A DNA stretch of 64,000 nt from Mesorhizobium sp. WSM3862 (GCF_002294985.1 NZ_NSGE01000002.1:372001-436000), one strand, 5' to 3'. Positions 34,837 to 42,981 are shown, counted from the stretch's first letter. Notes: generated from the sequence alone by a model not told the origin. Made by a program: numbers and translations.

Positions 34837-36278
34837 CCGCCGGTCGCCATCAGGATCTCGATGCGGCGGTTGGCGGCGGCCAGCGGATCGGACGCGATCT
34901 TGGGCTGGCGGTCGGCGAAGCCCGCGACTTCGGTGATGCGGCTTTCGTCGACGCCGCCGCGCACCAGCATGTAATAGGCGGAGTGGGCGCGGGCGGTGGA
35001 CAGCCGCCAGTTGTCGTAGGCGCCGCTGCGGAACGGCCGCGCATCGGTATGGCCGCCGATGGTGATGGTGCCCTTCTTCTCGTTGATGATGCGGCCGATC
35101 TTCTCCATCGCCAGCACCATCTCGCGACGCGGCACGGCCGAGCCGATCTCGAACATGCCGAAATCGAGCTGATCGGTGATCGAGATGACGACGCCCTTGT
35201 CGGTTGCCTCGACGGAGACGCCCTCGGCCAGCTTTTCACCGGGCGCAAAGGCCTTTGCCAGTTCCTGCTTGATTTCGGCGGCCGCCTTGAGGGCGGCGCT
35301 GCTCGGGACCTTCTTTCCCTTGTCGGAGGCTTGCTTCGGCTCCGCCTTTGCCGGCTCGGCCGTCGCCGCTTCGGCCCCCGCGGCTCCCGGCATCGCAGCA
35401 TCGGTCGCAGCGGCCTCCGCCTTTTCGGCTTCTGCCTTTTCAGCTTGGGCTTTCTCACCCTTGATCGCCTTGCCTTCGGCCTTCCCGACTTTTGTGTCGC
35501 CGTCCGATCCGGCGACCACCTTGGCAGCGGGTTTTTCCGGTGCCGCCAGCGGCTCGAGCGGCGCATCCAACTGCGGCGGTGCCGGCGGAGCGGCCTTGAC
35601 TTTCGGCACATCGGTCTCGGCGACCTTCTCGCCAGGCCTGGCCGGATCGCCTTCGATCCTCCTGCGTTCGGCGCTGGCTTCGGCGCCAGGCGTCGCAACC
35701 TGCTGCGACCAGAAGTCCGGCGCGAAAGGATCGCGATAGGATTCGCCGCCGGAAGCGCCGGTCGCCGGACCGGCGTTCTGAGCGCCGCCTTCACCCTTGG
35801 CGCTGACATTCTGCATCACGCCGGTATCGGTGGCGATCTCCGACAGCACGGCATAGGGATCGGCAAACAGATGCTCGTCGGAGAGATCGGATTTCTGCGA
35901 GGCCTCCTTCGTCTGCCTGCGGTCGGAGGAGCTGGCGCCGCCCTTGCCGTCCTCGCCGGCCTTGCTCGCGCCATCCTGCGGATTGTCGGCGGTGAGGCCA
36001 ACCTTGCTCGGGCCGTCGCCAAGATCTTCCAAGCCCTTGCGGCTGGAATTGCGATCGATCAGCTCGACCGGGTTGAAATAGCTGGCGACCGCCGCCTTGG
36101 TCTGCTCGTTGGCGGCGTTGATTAGCCACATGACGAGAAAGAAGCACATCATGGCGGTCATGAAGTCGGCAAAGGCGATCTTCCAGACGCCGCCATGATG
36201 GCCGTCGTCATGACCGTCGTGGTTCCGCTTGACGATGATGATCTCGTGCCTGGCCTCGCCGTGGTCGATGGCGCTCAT
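34833..36278 (-). CDS. motB: Flagellar motor stator protein MotB
   Basis: A 481-residue stator subunit. A basic N-terminus precedes one transmembrane helix (~32-55) with the proton-carrying Asp in WKIAFADFMTAMMCFFLVMW (D38). Residues ~70-330 form a long acidic, Ala/Glu/Lys-rich linker, and the OmpA-like peptidoglycan-binding domain (~350-480) contains ITIGGHTDARPFRSGAYDNW and LSTARAHSAYYMLVRGG. Enteric MotB is about 308 residues, so the linker is greatly expanded. The ATG at 36276-36278 (MSAIDHGEARHEI) overlaps the fliH stop. It anchors MotA stators, whose gene lies at 51080. Confidence 0.95.
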   Translation of the reverse strand: MSAIDHGEARHEIIIVKRNHDGHDDGHHGGVWKIAFADFMTAMMCFFLVMWLINAANEQTKAAVASYFNPVELIDRNSSRKGLEDLGDGPSKVGLTADNPQDGASKAGEDGKGGASSSDRRQTKEASQKSDLSDEHLFADPYAVLSEIATDTGVMQNVSAKGEGGAQNAGPATGASGGESYRDPFAPDFWSQQVATPGAEASAERRRIEGDPARPGEKVAETDVPKVKAAPPAPPQLDAPLEPLAAPEKPAAKVVAGSDGDTKVGKAEGKAIKGEKAQAEKAEAEKAEAAATDAAMPGAAGAEAATAEPAKAEPKQASDKGKKVPSSAALKAAAEIKQELAKAFAPGEKLAEGVSVEATDKGVVISITDQLDFGMFEIGSAVPRREMVLAMEKIGRIINEKKGTITIGGHTDARPFRSGAYDNWRLSTARAHSAYYMLVRGGVDESRITEVAGFADRQPKIASDPLAAANRRIEILMATGG

Positions 36279-36901
36279 GATAGGACCTCCGACAGGGAAG
36301 CCGACCATTCGGCGATGCGCGTCTCGAAGACGGTTTCATCGATGGTCACGGTCAGGTCGAAGCCGGCGGCCTCGGTGAAATCGAGATTGGCCGCGCGATC
36401 TCCAAGCGACGCCTTCAGCGGCTCGAACAGCGACAGCGGCCCGCGCACGCCGATACGCACCGCCTCACTGTCGGCAATCGCGGCGCTTACGGTACGGGCA
36501 AGAGCTTCGATCGAGCGCTCCTGCAGATCATCGCTGACCACGCCGCCGATGATGCGGGCGACGGTGGCGGCGGTGAGCTCGGCCACGCGCGCTTCCATGG
36601 CATCGATCCGTGTCGCGACCGCCGCCCCCAGATCGCCGCCGAAGCTTTTGAGGAACGCCTTTGCCGCATCGTCATTGGCCTGGCGTTCGGCCTCGAGGGC
36701 CGCCTCGTGGGCGGCCGCGAGCCGCGCCCCGAGTGCTGCTTCCGCATCGGCCACCGCCTCGGCGATCAGCGCGCCGATGTCGGCCTGCGGTGGCGATACG
36801 TCTGGCTTGCGCTCGATGTCAGGCGCTGACGGTGCCTGGCCGGCGCGCGGGGCGCGCGAACCGAAATCGGGCAGGAGATCGAAAAGGGCCGCCGAAGCCA
36901 T
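36275..36901 (-). CDS. fliH: Flagellar assembly protein FliH (FliI ATPase regulator)
   Basis: A 208-residue protein with a long helical centre (IAEAVADAEAALGARLAAAH, EAALEAERQANDDAAKAFLK) and a C-terminal region like FliH/HrpE (ATVARIIGGVVSDDLQERSI, EALARTVSAAI). FliH dimers hold the FliI ATPase at the export gate. Rhizobial FliH is poorly conserved, so the call leans on the 3-nt gap after fliF and the coiled-coil pattern. It overlaps motB by 4 nt. Confidence 0.8.
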   Translation of the reverse strand: MASAALFDLLPDFGSRAPRAGQAPSAPDIERKPDVSPPQADIGALIAEAVADAEAALGARLAAAHEAALEAERQANDDAAKAFLKSFGGDLGAAVATRIDAMEARVAELTAATVARIIGGVVSDDLQERSIEALARTVSAAIADSEAVRIGVRGPLSLFEPLKASLGDRAANLDFTEAAGFDLTVTIDETVFETRIAEWSASLSEVLS

Positions 36902-36904
36902 GGC

Positions 36905-38563
36905 TTAACCCGCGGCTTCCGGGGCGGCCGCCCATTTGCGCAGGATCTGGGCGGTGCGTTCCTCGTTGAGGTCGACCATGCGTGCTAGCCGTTCCTGCGG
37001 CGCAGGCCTGATCTTCTGGCGCAGGTCGTCGAGCGGAGTGGCGCCCGGCCGGGCACCCGGCAGCGCGCCGACGGCCGTGTCGGCTGCGATTGCGGCCACC
37101 GGCGCGTCGGGCGTCGGGAGCGAGCGCTGGACATCGTCGAAGCTCGGGCCGGCGAGGGCCGCGGGCTTGGCCGACGCCGTCAGCGCGGCCGCCATCGGCC
37201 GCAGGCCGAAGAAGGCGACCAGGAACACGACGACGATAAAGGCGCCGGCATTGATCAGCGTGCCGGTGTATGTGCCGATCGAGGCGAGGATGCCCGGCTG
37301 GTCAATCGGCTCACCGTCCAGCCCGTCGATGAACTCGACCGCCGAGACATCGATGACGTCGCCGCGCTTCTCCTCAAAGCCGGTGGCGGAGGCCACCATC
37401 TTCTGGATATCGGCGACGCGCTTGGCAAGCTGCTCGGGGGTGGCGTCCTTGCCGAGAATGGTCTTCAGCCGATCCTGGTTGACGACGACGGCGATCGACA
37501 TCTTGGTCACCGAGTAGCCGTTGGAAACGGTGGCGATCTTCTTGGAGTTGATCTCGTAGTTGGTGATCTCCTCCTTGCGGTCGTTCTGCGAGGAGGACTG
37601 CGGCCCTTCAGTCGTGGTCGTCTGCGTCTCGGGCAGGTTCTGCTCGACGCTGGTCGGGTTCGAGGCCTGCTTCTGGTTGCTGGCCTCGTTGGTGCGCACC
37701 GACTGCACTGAACGCTCGACGCGGGATTCGGGATCGAAGATCGTTTCTTCGGTCTGACGGGTGTCGGTATTGACGTCGGCCTTGACGCTGGCGCGGAAAT
37801 TGTCGGGGCCGAGATAAGGCGTCAGCGCGCGGCGGATGTTGTCGCCGATCTGCGCCTCGACCGTCTGCTCGACGCCGAGCGTGCGGGCAGCACTTGTGTT
37901 CGAAGTGTCGTCGCCGGCGGCGAGCAGATTGCCGTTGGAATCGAGCACGGTCACCTTGTCGGCCGACAGGCCCGGAACCGCTGCGGCGACGAGGTGGCGG
38001 ATCGACTGGGCGCTCTTTTCGGCATCGACGCCGGCATAGCGGATGACCACCGAGGCCGAGGGCTGCTGCTCGTCGCGGCGGAAATTGGCGCGCTCGGACA
38101 TGACGATGTGTACGCGCGCCGCCTTGACGCCGGCGATCGACTGGATGGTGCGCGCGATCTCGCCTTCCAGCGCACGCACGCGGGTGATCTGCTGCATGAA
38201 CGACGTGAGGCCGAGCGAGCCGACATTGTCGAACAGCTCGTAGCCGGCGTTGGCGCTGGTCGGCAGGCCCTTTTCGGCGAGCAGCATGCGCGCCTGCGCG
38301 GTGGTGCCGGCCGGCACCAGCACCGATGTTCCGTCGGCGCCGACATCGAAGCCGATGCCGGCCTCGCCCAGCACCAGGCCGATCTGGTTCACGTCGCTGC
38401 GGTCGAGCCCGACATAGAGCGTCTCGTAGGCCGGACGGTTGAGATAGACCGAGCCGACGCCGATGACGGCCATGACCAGCGCGGCGATGCCGCCCATGAG
38501 AGCGAGACGCCTGACGCCGAAGCCGCGGAGGTTCGCGATGAGGCTCTGGATCTGTTCCGGCAC
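36905..38563 (-). CDS. fliF: Flagellar MS-ring protein FliF
   Basis: A 552-residue membrane-ring protein with transmembrane helix 1 at ~18-40 (LALMGGIAALVMAVIGVGSV), a large periplasmic ring region (YETLYVGLDRSDVNQIGLVL, ARVHIVMSERANFRRDEQQP), a second transmembrane helix at ~437-457 (INAGAFIVVVFLVAFFGLRP) and the FliG-binding C-terminus (RLARMVDLNEERTAQILRKW). It nucleates the basal body. First gene of the operon fliF-fliH-motB-motC-fliK-transglycosylase. A shared flagellar box is 35 nt upstream. Confidence 0.96.
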   Translation of the reverse strand: MPEQIQSLIANLRGFGVRRLALMGGIAALVMAVIGVGSVYLNRPAYETLYVGLDRSDVNQIGLVLGEAGIGFDVGADGTSVLVPAGTTAQARMLLAEKGLPTSANAGYELFDNVGSLGLTSFMQQITRVRALEGEIARTIQSIAGVKAARVHIVMSERANFRRDEQQPSASVVIRYAGVDAEKSAQSIRHLVAAAVPGLSADKVTVLDSNGNLLAAGDDTSNTSAARTLGVEQTVEAQIGDNIRRALTPYLGPDNFRASVKADVNTDTRQTEETIFDPESRVERSVQSVRTNEASNQKQASNPTSVEQNLPETQTTTTEGPQSSSQNDRKEEITNYEINSKKIATVSNGYSVTKMSIAVVVNQDRLKTILGKDATPEQLAKRVADIQKMVASATGFEEKRGDVIDVSAVEFIDGLDGEPIDQPGILASIGTYTGTLINAGAFIVVVFLVAFFGLRPMAAALTASAKPAALAGPSFDDVQRSLPTPDAPVAAIAADTAVGALPGARPGATPLDDLRQKIRPAPQERLARMVDLNEERTAQILRKWAAAPEAAG

Positions 38564-38598
38564 GATTCAACCGCTCCCAGCATGACTTTCCGCCGGAA

Positions 38599-38623
38599 GA
38601 CTAGACCGCGAAGCTTGTGCGAG
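38599..38623 (-). promoter_or_regulatory. Shared flagellar class-II promoter box, fliF copy
   Basis: Towards fliF the site reads CTCGCACAAG, nine bases, CTA. It lies between the flagellin terminator (38691-38721) and the fliF ATG. In Brucella, FtcR binds upstream of fliF, so this copy is the best one to test directly. Confidence 0.65.
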
Positions 38624-38690
38624 GATGATAGTGCGCGCGGCCAGGGGCTATGCTAGGCCCGAACGGCCCGGAGGCAGCAGTCCAACGCGC

Positions 38691-38721
38691 AAGAAAAAGG
38701 CCGCGCCCGAGACGCGGCCTT
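38691..38721 (-). terminator. Intrinsic terminator of the downstream flagellin gene
   Basis: On the minus strand, GGCCGCG pairs with CGCGGCC across a 7-nt loop and is followed by TTTTTCTT, a classical Rho-independent terminator about 30 nt after the flagellin stop codon. It separates the flagellin transcript from fliF. Confidence 0.88.
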
Positions 38722-38750
38722 GCGATGGAAGGGTTGCCTCAGCGGAAATA

Positions 38751-39635
38751 TCAGCTCTTGAACAGAGCCAGGATCGACTGCGAGTTGCCGTTGGCGATCG
38801 ACAGCGCCTGGATGCCGAGCTGCTGTTGCACCTGGAGCGCCTGCAGGCGGGTTGATTCCTTGTTCATGTCGGCATCGACGAGGGCACCGACGCCCTTGTC
38901 GATCGAATCGGACAGGTTCGACAGGAAGCTCTGCTGGGTGTCGATGCGCGACTTGGCGGCGCCAAGGTAGGCAGCGCCGGTGGAGAGCTTGGCAAGCGCC
39001 GTTTCAACGCTGTCGAGCGCGGTGTCGACGGCGGTGTCGGAAACGGCCGCGGCACTCGGATCGAAGAAGGTCGTCGCAAGCAGCCCGCCGACGATGCCGC
39101 CCGTGCCGGCGGTGTCGAGAACCTGCGTGTCGGTCGCTGCCACGTCGATGGTGTCGATGGAGACGGTCGTGCCGGTGCGGTTGTACGAAGCCACGACATG
39201 CAGGTCCGAGGCGGCCGTTCCGTCATTCTGCAGCAGGTTCGAACCGGCATAGCTGGCATTGGTGACCGACGACCTGATCTGGTCCTGGATGGCCTTGATT
39301 TCGGTCGCGATCTTCTGCTGGTTGTCCTGACTGGCGCCGCGCGCGGTGACCAGCTTGGCCTTTATCGCGTCGACCTGGTCCTTGATGTCGGTGATGGCGG
39401 TGTAAGCTGTGTCGACCTTGCCGGCGCCGAGGCCGAGCGCGTCCTGGACGGCCGAGAGCGCCTTGTTGTCGGACCGCATCGAGGTGGCGATCGACCAGTA
39501 GGCGGCGTTGTCGGAAGCGGTGGCGACACGGTAGCCGGTCGAGATGCGGCCCTGCGTCGTCTCAAGCGCCTTGTTGGTGGCGTTGAGGCTCTGCAGCGCG
39601 GTGAGCGCGGCGGCGTTGGTCATGATGCTTGCCAA
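38751..39635 (-). CDS. fla: Flagellin (copy 1)
   Basis: A 294-residue flagellin with conserved D0/D1 regions: MASIMTNAAALTALQSLNAT, STGYRVATASDNAAYWSIAT at the start, and DADMNKESTRLQALQVQQQL, GIQALSIANGNSQSILALF at the end. The central D2/D3 domains are nearly absent, normal for rhizobia. It differs from the neighbouring copy at about 35 positions. It starts with TTG at 39633-39635, with AAGGGG six bases upstream; an ATG four codons later is less likely because the paralogue also begins M-x-S-I-M-T-N. The leader holds a perfect stem-loop, and CtrA-like sites lie further upstream. Confidence 0.96.
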   Translation of the reverse strand: MASIMTNAAALTALQSLNATNKALETTQGRISTGYRVATASDNAAYWSIATSMRSDNKALSAVQDALGLGAGKVDTAYTAITDIKDQVDAIKAKLVTARGASQDNQQKIATEIKAIQDQIRSSVTNASYAGSNLLQNDGTAASDLHVVASYNRTGTTVSIDTIDVAATDTQVLDTAGTGGIVGGLLATTFFDPSAAAVSDTAVDTALDSVETALAKLSTGAAYLGAAKSRIDTQQSFLSNLSDSIDKGVGALVDADMNKESTRLQALQVQQQLGIQALSIANGNSQSILALFKS

Positions 39636-39656
39636 GATACACCCCTTCTCAAAGCA

Positions 39657-39675
39657 GGCATGCCTCGCGCATGCC
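39657..39675 (-). promoter_or_regulatory. 5'-leader stem-loop of flagellin copy 1 (candidate FlbT target)
   Basis: GGCATGC-GCGAG-GCATGCC on the coding (minus) strand is a perfect 7-bp stem with a 5-nt loop. It ends 21 nt before the TTG start and leaves the Shine-Dalgarno (AAGGGG) single-stranded. No U-run follows, so it is not a terminator. A similar structure precedes the second flagellin. Confidence 0.6.
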
Positions 39676-39739
39676 GGTCAACTCTCTGGCGGGGGCGGTC
39701 ATGCCTGTCGACCGTCGGTCGGCCCGTCATAGCGATTGG

Positions 39740-39778
39740 TTAACCATAGCTAGCGCGTCACAGTTAACGGCGCGTTAA
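39740..39778. promoter_or_regulatory. Two CtrA-like binding sites upstream of flagellin copy 1
   Basis: TTAACCAT (39740-39747) equals the CtrA half-site, and TTAA-CGGCGCG-TTAA (39764-39778) equals the full TTAA-N7-TTAA consensus. They lie about 105 and 130 nt upstream of the flagellin start. CtrA controls motility genes in several alphaproteobacteria. Confidence 0.5.
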
Positions 39779-39851
39779 AAGCCAGCCTTGAAACCGCGGT
39801 GCGGTAATATTTCTCGAGGGAAGAGGCGCGCCTCGGAGGGGCAGCAGCATC

Positions 39852-39890
39852 AAAAATGAAAATCGGGCCGCGCTGGTGGCGCGACCCGAC
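39852..39890 (-). terminator. Intrinsic terminator of flagellin copy 2
   Basis: On the minus strand, TCGGGTCGCGC pairs with GCGCGGCCCGA (one G-T) around a short loop, followed by TTTTCATTTTT. It lies about 27 nt after the stop codon of the upstream flagellin gene. Confidence 0.85.
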
Positions 39891-39916
39891 AAAAATGCCT
39901 GAATTTCGCTGGGCGA

Positions 39917-40801
39917 TCAGCCGCGGAAGAGCGACAGGATCTGCTGCGAGTTGCCGTTGGCGATCGACAGCGCCTGGATGCCGAGCTGCTGCTGCACCTG
40001 GAGGGCCTGCAGGCGGGTCGATTCCTTGTTCATGTCGGCGTCGACCAGAGCGCCGACGCCCTTGTCGATCGAGTCCGACAGGTTCGACAGGAAGCTCTGC
40101 TGGGTATCGATGCGCGACTTTGCGGCACCGAGCGAGGCGGCGCCGGTGGACAGCTTGCCGAGCGCCGTTTCAACGGTGCCGAGCGCGGTGTCGATGGCGG
40201 TGTCGGCGACGGCGGCGGAGCTCGGATCGAAGAAGGTCGTCGCAAGCAGACCGCCGACGATGCCGCCGGTGCCCGCCGTGTCGAGGACCTGCGTGTCGGC
40301 AGAGGCCACCTTGATGGTGTCGATGGTGACGGTCGAGCCGGTGCGGTTGTACGAAGCAACGATGTTCAGATCGGAAGCAGCCGTGCCGTCGTTCTGCAGC
40401 AGGTTCGAGCCGGCGAAGTTGGCGTTGGTGACCGACGACTTGATCTGATCCTGGATGGCCTTGATTTCGGTCGCGATCTTCTGCTGGTCTTCCTGGCTGG
40501 CGCCGCGGGCGGTAACCAGCTTGGTCTTGATCAGGTCCACCTGATCCTTGACGTCGTTGATGGCGGTGTAGGCTGTGTCGACCTTGCCGGCGCCGAGGCC
40601 GAGCGAGTCCTGAACGGCCGAGAGCGCCTTGTTGTCCGACTTCATCGAGGTGGCGATCGACCAGTAAGCGGCGTTGTCGCTCGCGGTGGCGACACGGTAA
40701 CCGGTCGAAATGCGGGACTGGGTGGTCTCGAGCTGCTTGTTGGTGTTGTTCAAGCTCTGCAGCGCGGTCAGCGCAGCGGAATTGGTCATGATACTGGACA
40801 T
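39917..40801 (-). CDS. fla: Flagellin (copy 2)
   Basis: A 294-residue flagellin paralogue starting MSSIMTNSAALTALQSLNNT at an ATG and ending LSIANGNSQQILSLFRG. N- and C-terminal coiled-coil regions are nearly identical to copy 1; differences cluster in the exposed middle (about residues 80-240). A tandem duplication followed by divergence or gene conversion is likely. It has its own terminator and its own leader, so each copy seems to be transcribed separately. Rhizobial filaments commonly contain several flagellins. The 235 nt upstream, towards fliP, hold its promoter and a perfect leader hairpin. Confidence 0.96.
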   Translation of the reverse strand: MSSIMTNSAALTALQSLNNTNKQLETTQSRISTGYRVATASDNAAYWSIATSMKSDNKALSAVQDSLGLGAGKVDTAYTAINDVKDQVDLIKTKLVTARGASQEDQQKIATEIKAIQDQIKSSVTNANFAGSNLLQNDGTAASDLNIVASYNRTGSTVTIDTIKVASADTQVLDTAGTGGIVGGLLATTFFDPSSAAVADTAIDTALGTVETALGKLSTGAASLGAAKSRIDTQQSFLSNLSDSIDKGVGALVDADMNKESTRLQALQVQQQLGIQALSIANGNSQQILSLFRG

Positions 40802-40838
40802 GATACTCGTACCTTGGTTTTTACACGGATTTTTTTGA

Positions 40839-40859
40839 CATACCGGCTTGTCCGGTATG
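40839..40859 (-). promoter_or_regulatory. 5'-leader stem-loop of flagellin copy 2 (candidate FlbT target)
   Basis: CATACCGG-ACAAG-CCGGTATG on the coding strand is a perfect 8-bp stem with a 5-nt loop, 37 nt before the ATG. An A-run, not a U-run, follows, which excludes a terminator. Stem sequence differs entirely from that of copy 1, while loop length and the loop ending AG are kept. Confidence 0.6.
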
Positions 40860-41036
40860 ACGGTGCGGCATCATGCCAATGATCGCTGAGACCCGATCAC
40901 CCGCCATCTGGAGCGGACTATGCGGGCAAGTTCCTACCAAACGGCTAAACTGGACGGTTAATCCAAAATAATTCGCGCGGGCTTTAGCAGCCGAAGCCTT
41001 AGCGCTTTGAATGCAGTCCTGGAGCCCGGTGGGCGG

Positions 41037-41768
41037 TCAGGTAAAGGATCGCACCAGGCTGCCGACCAGAAGGTTCCAGCCGTCGATCAGCACGAAAAAC
41101 AGGATCTTGAACGGCAGGGAAACCACCGTCGGCGGCAGCATCATCATGCCCATCGCCATGGTCACGGTGGCGACGATGAGATCGATCACCAGGAACGGCA
41201 GCACGATCAGAAAACCGATCTCGAAGCCGCGCCTGATTTCCGAGATCATGAAGGCGGGCACCAGAATGCGCAGGTCCACGGTGTCGCGCGAGACGGTCTG
41301 GCCGCGCTCGCGGGCGAGATCGGCAAAAAGATCGAAATCCTTGTCGCGCACATTGTGCAGCATGAAGCTGCGGAACGGATCCGAGATCTTCTCGAACGCC
41401 TCGGCCTGGGTGATCTGGTTGTCCATCAGCGGTTTGACGCCCGTGTTCCAGGCCTGGTCGAAGGTCGGCGCCATGACATAGAAGGTCATGAACAGCGACA
41501 GCGAGATCAGGATCAGGTTGGCCGGGGTCGACTGCAGGCCGATGCCGGCGCGCAGAATCGAGAAGGCGATGACGAAGCGGGTGAAGCTCGTCACCATGAT
41601 CAGCAGGCCCGGCGCCACCGAAAGCACGGTGAGCAGCCCGAACATCTGGATGAGATAACCGACCGTGGTGCCGTCGGCCTTGCCTATGCCGCCGAGATCG
41701 AGCTGCTGGGCCGCGGCGACAGAGGTGGTGACGACGATGAGCGCCGTGGCGATGAGGAACTTTCTCAT
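41037..41768 (-). CDS. fliP: Flagellar export-gate protein FliP
   Basis: A 243-residue membrane protein with a cleavable signal peptide (LIATALIVVTTSVAAAQQ) and the FliP signatures LTVLSVAPGLLIMVTSFTRF, VPAFMISEIRRGFEIGFLIV and ATVTMAMGMMMLPPTVVSLP. It forms the core of the export gate with FliQ and FliR. It is the last gene of the flgB-to-fliP operon and overlaps fliL by 4 nt. Confidence 0.96.
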   Translation of the reverse strand: MRKFLIATALIVVTTSVAAAQQLDLGGIGKADGTTVGYLIQMFGLLTVLSVAPGLLIMVTSFTRFVIAFSILRAGIGLQSTPANLILISLSLFMTFYVMAPTFDQAWNTGVKPLMDNQITQAEAFEKISDPFRSFMLHNVRDKDFDLFADLARERGQTVSRDTVDLRILVPAFMISEIRRGFEIGFLIVLPFLVIDLIVATVTMAMGMMMLPPTVVSLPFKILFFVLIDGWNLLVGSLVRSFT

Positions 41769-42259
41769 TCGAGCAGCATCGTCCTGATGAGAACCTGTTT
41801 GACGTGGCCGCCGCTGCGCAGCGCCGCACGCTCGTCGAGATCGGCCTTGAGATGCTGGTAGCCGCTGGCGCCTTCGATCTGATGCATCTTCAGCGTGCGC
41901 ACGAACGCCAGCAGGTCCTGATGGATCTGCTCGGTCATATCCTGCGGCTGCGGCGCGTCGTAGAGCACCGATGCCTCCAGCCTTATCCAGACTTCGCTGG
42001 GTGCGGCGAGATTGGTGGTGATCGGCGCCAGTTGGACCACCGTCGGTCCGGCGATCTGTTTGCCCACTTCGGCCGACTTCTCCGGGTTGCCGGCGTTCTC
42101 AGGTGCGGCAGGAACAGGCGCCGGGGCTTCTCCCTGCTTGAGATAGCCGCCCGAGAACCAGCCCATGCCGACGGCCGCCCCCGTCATGGCCAAGAGCATG
42201 GCGAGCTGGACCACAAGGGAAGGTCCCTTCTTGGACTGAGCCTGGTCGACGTTTGCCAC
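41765..42259 (-). CDS. fliL: Flagellar basal-body protein FliL
   Basis: A 164-residue single-pass inner-membrane protein: transmembrane helix at ~17-36 ([20 protein letters not shown]), a Pro/Ala linker and a periplasmic domain (VVQLAPITTNLAAPSEVWIR, LEASVLYDAPQPQDMTEQIH, GYQHLKADLDERAALRSGGH) ending VKQVLIRTMLLE. FliL supports stator function. The start is GTG at 42257-42259 with GGGGAG nine bases upstream. It lies between flgH and fliP. Confidence 0.9.
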   Translation of the reverse strand: MANVDQAQSKKGPSLVVQLAMLLAMTGAAVGMGWFSGGYLKQGEAPAPVPAAPENAGNPEKSAEVGKQIAGPTVVQLAPITTNLAAPSEVWIRLEASVLYDAPQPQDMTEQIHQDLLAFVRTLKMHQIEGASGYQHLKADLDERAALRSGGHVKQVLIRTMLLE

Positions 42260-42276
42260 GACAGCGATCTCCCCGC

Positions 42277-42981
42277 CTAGAAAGGAAGAACCTGGTCGAG
42301 GATCTGCTGACCGTAGGCCGGCTGCTGGACCTCGCTCACGCGGCCGCGTCCGCCATAGGAGATGCGTGCCTCGGCGATGCGCTCGTAGGGAATGGTGTTT
42401 TCGGCGCCGATATCGGAGGGACGGACCATGCCGGCGATGGTGAGGACCCGAAGTTCGTAATTGACGCGCACTTCCTGCGAGCCCCTGATCATCAGATTGC
42501 CGTTGGGCAGCACTTCGGTGACGACGGCGGCGACATTGAGCTCGAGATTCTCCGAGCGATTGATCTCGCCGTCGGCGTTGGTCTCGGTGCTGGAGCTCAA
42601 GCCGGCATCGCCCTTGCCGCTGGTGCTCTTGCCGTCCCAACCGAGCGTCACGTCGTAGCCGAGCTTGCGCGCGGCGGTGCGGCTGCGGTCGTTCTTGTTC
42701 TTGAAATTGGCCTTGTCGTTGAGCTTGATGTTGACGGTCAGGATATCGCCCTCGCGCAGCGCCCGCGGATCGGTGAAAAGCCTGCTCTGGCGATCATCCC
42801 AAAGCGAGAATTTCTTGACGGGTCTTGCCGGCGGCTCCGGATAGGAGTAGGGGGCAGCGCCGCCATTGCCGATGCCGGAGCCGACCGGTGAGAGCGCAGG
42901 CTCCCGGCCGACTTCCTTGAGATCGGTGCCGCAGCCGGACAGTGCCGCGACCGCGACAAGGACGAGCAATTTCAACTTCAT
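42277..42981 (-). CDS. flgH: Flagellar L-ring lipoprotein FlgH
   Basis: A 234-residue outer-membrane ring protein. The lipobox LSGCG lies at residues 15-19 after a hydrophobic signal. Conserved FlgH regions are SLWDDRQSRLFTDPRALREG, DILTVNIKLNDKANFKNKND, NLMIRGSQEVRVNYELRVLT and IAGMVRPSDIGAENTIPYER. Its ATG overlaps the motE stop (ATGA). Confidence 0.95.
   Translation of the reverse strand: MKLKLLVLVAVAALSGCGTDLKEVGREPALSPVGSGIGNGGAAPYSYPEPPARPVKKFSLWDDRQSRLFTDPRALREGDILTVNIKLNDKANFKNKNDRSRTAARKLGYDVTLGWDGKSTSGKGDAGLSSSTETNADGEINRSENLELNVAAVVTEVLPNGNLMIRGSQEVRVNYELRVLTIAGMVRPSDIGAENTIPYERIAEARISYGGRGRVSEVQQPAYGQQILDQVLPF

Noticed and set aside
36275..36278. Four-base overlaps (ATGA) throughout the flagellar operons as possible annotation errors
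   Set aside because: Such overlaps recur at many junctions with conserved protein ends on both sides and are ordinary translational coupling.
40839..40859. Flagellin leader hairpin read as a terminator
   Set aside because: No U-run follows on either strand and it lies just upstream of a start codon, so a leader structure is a better reading.
39676..40990. Sigma-28-type promoter (TAAA-N15-GCCGATAA) before the flagellins
   Set aside because: No adequate match was found in either upstream region; no fliA or flgM gene is in the window.
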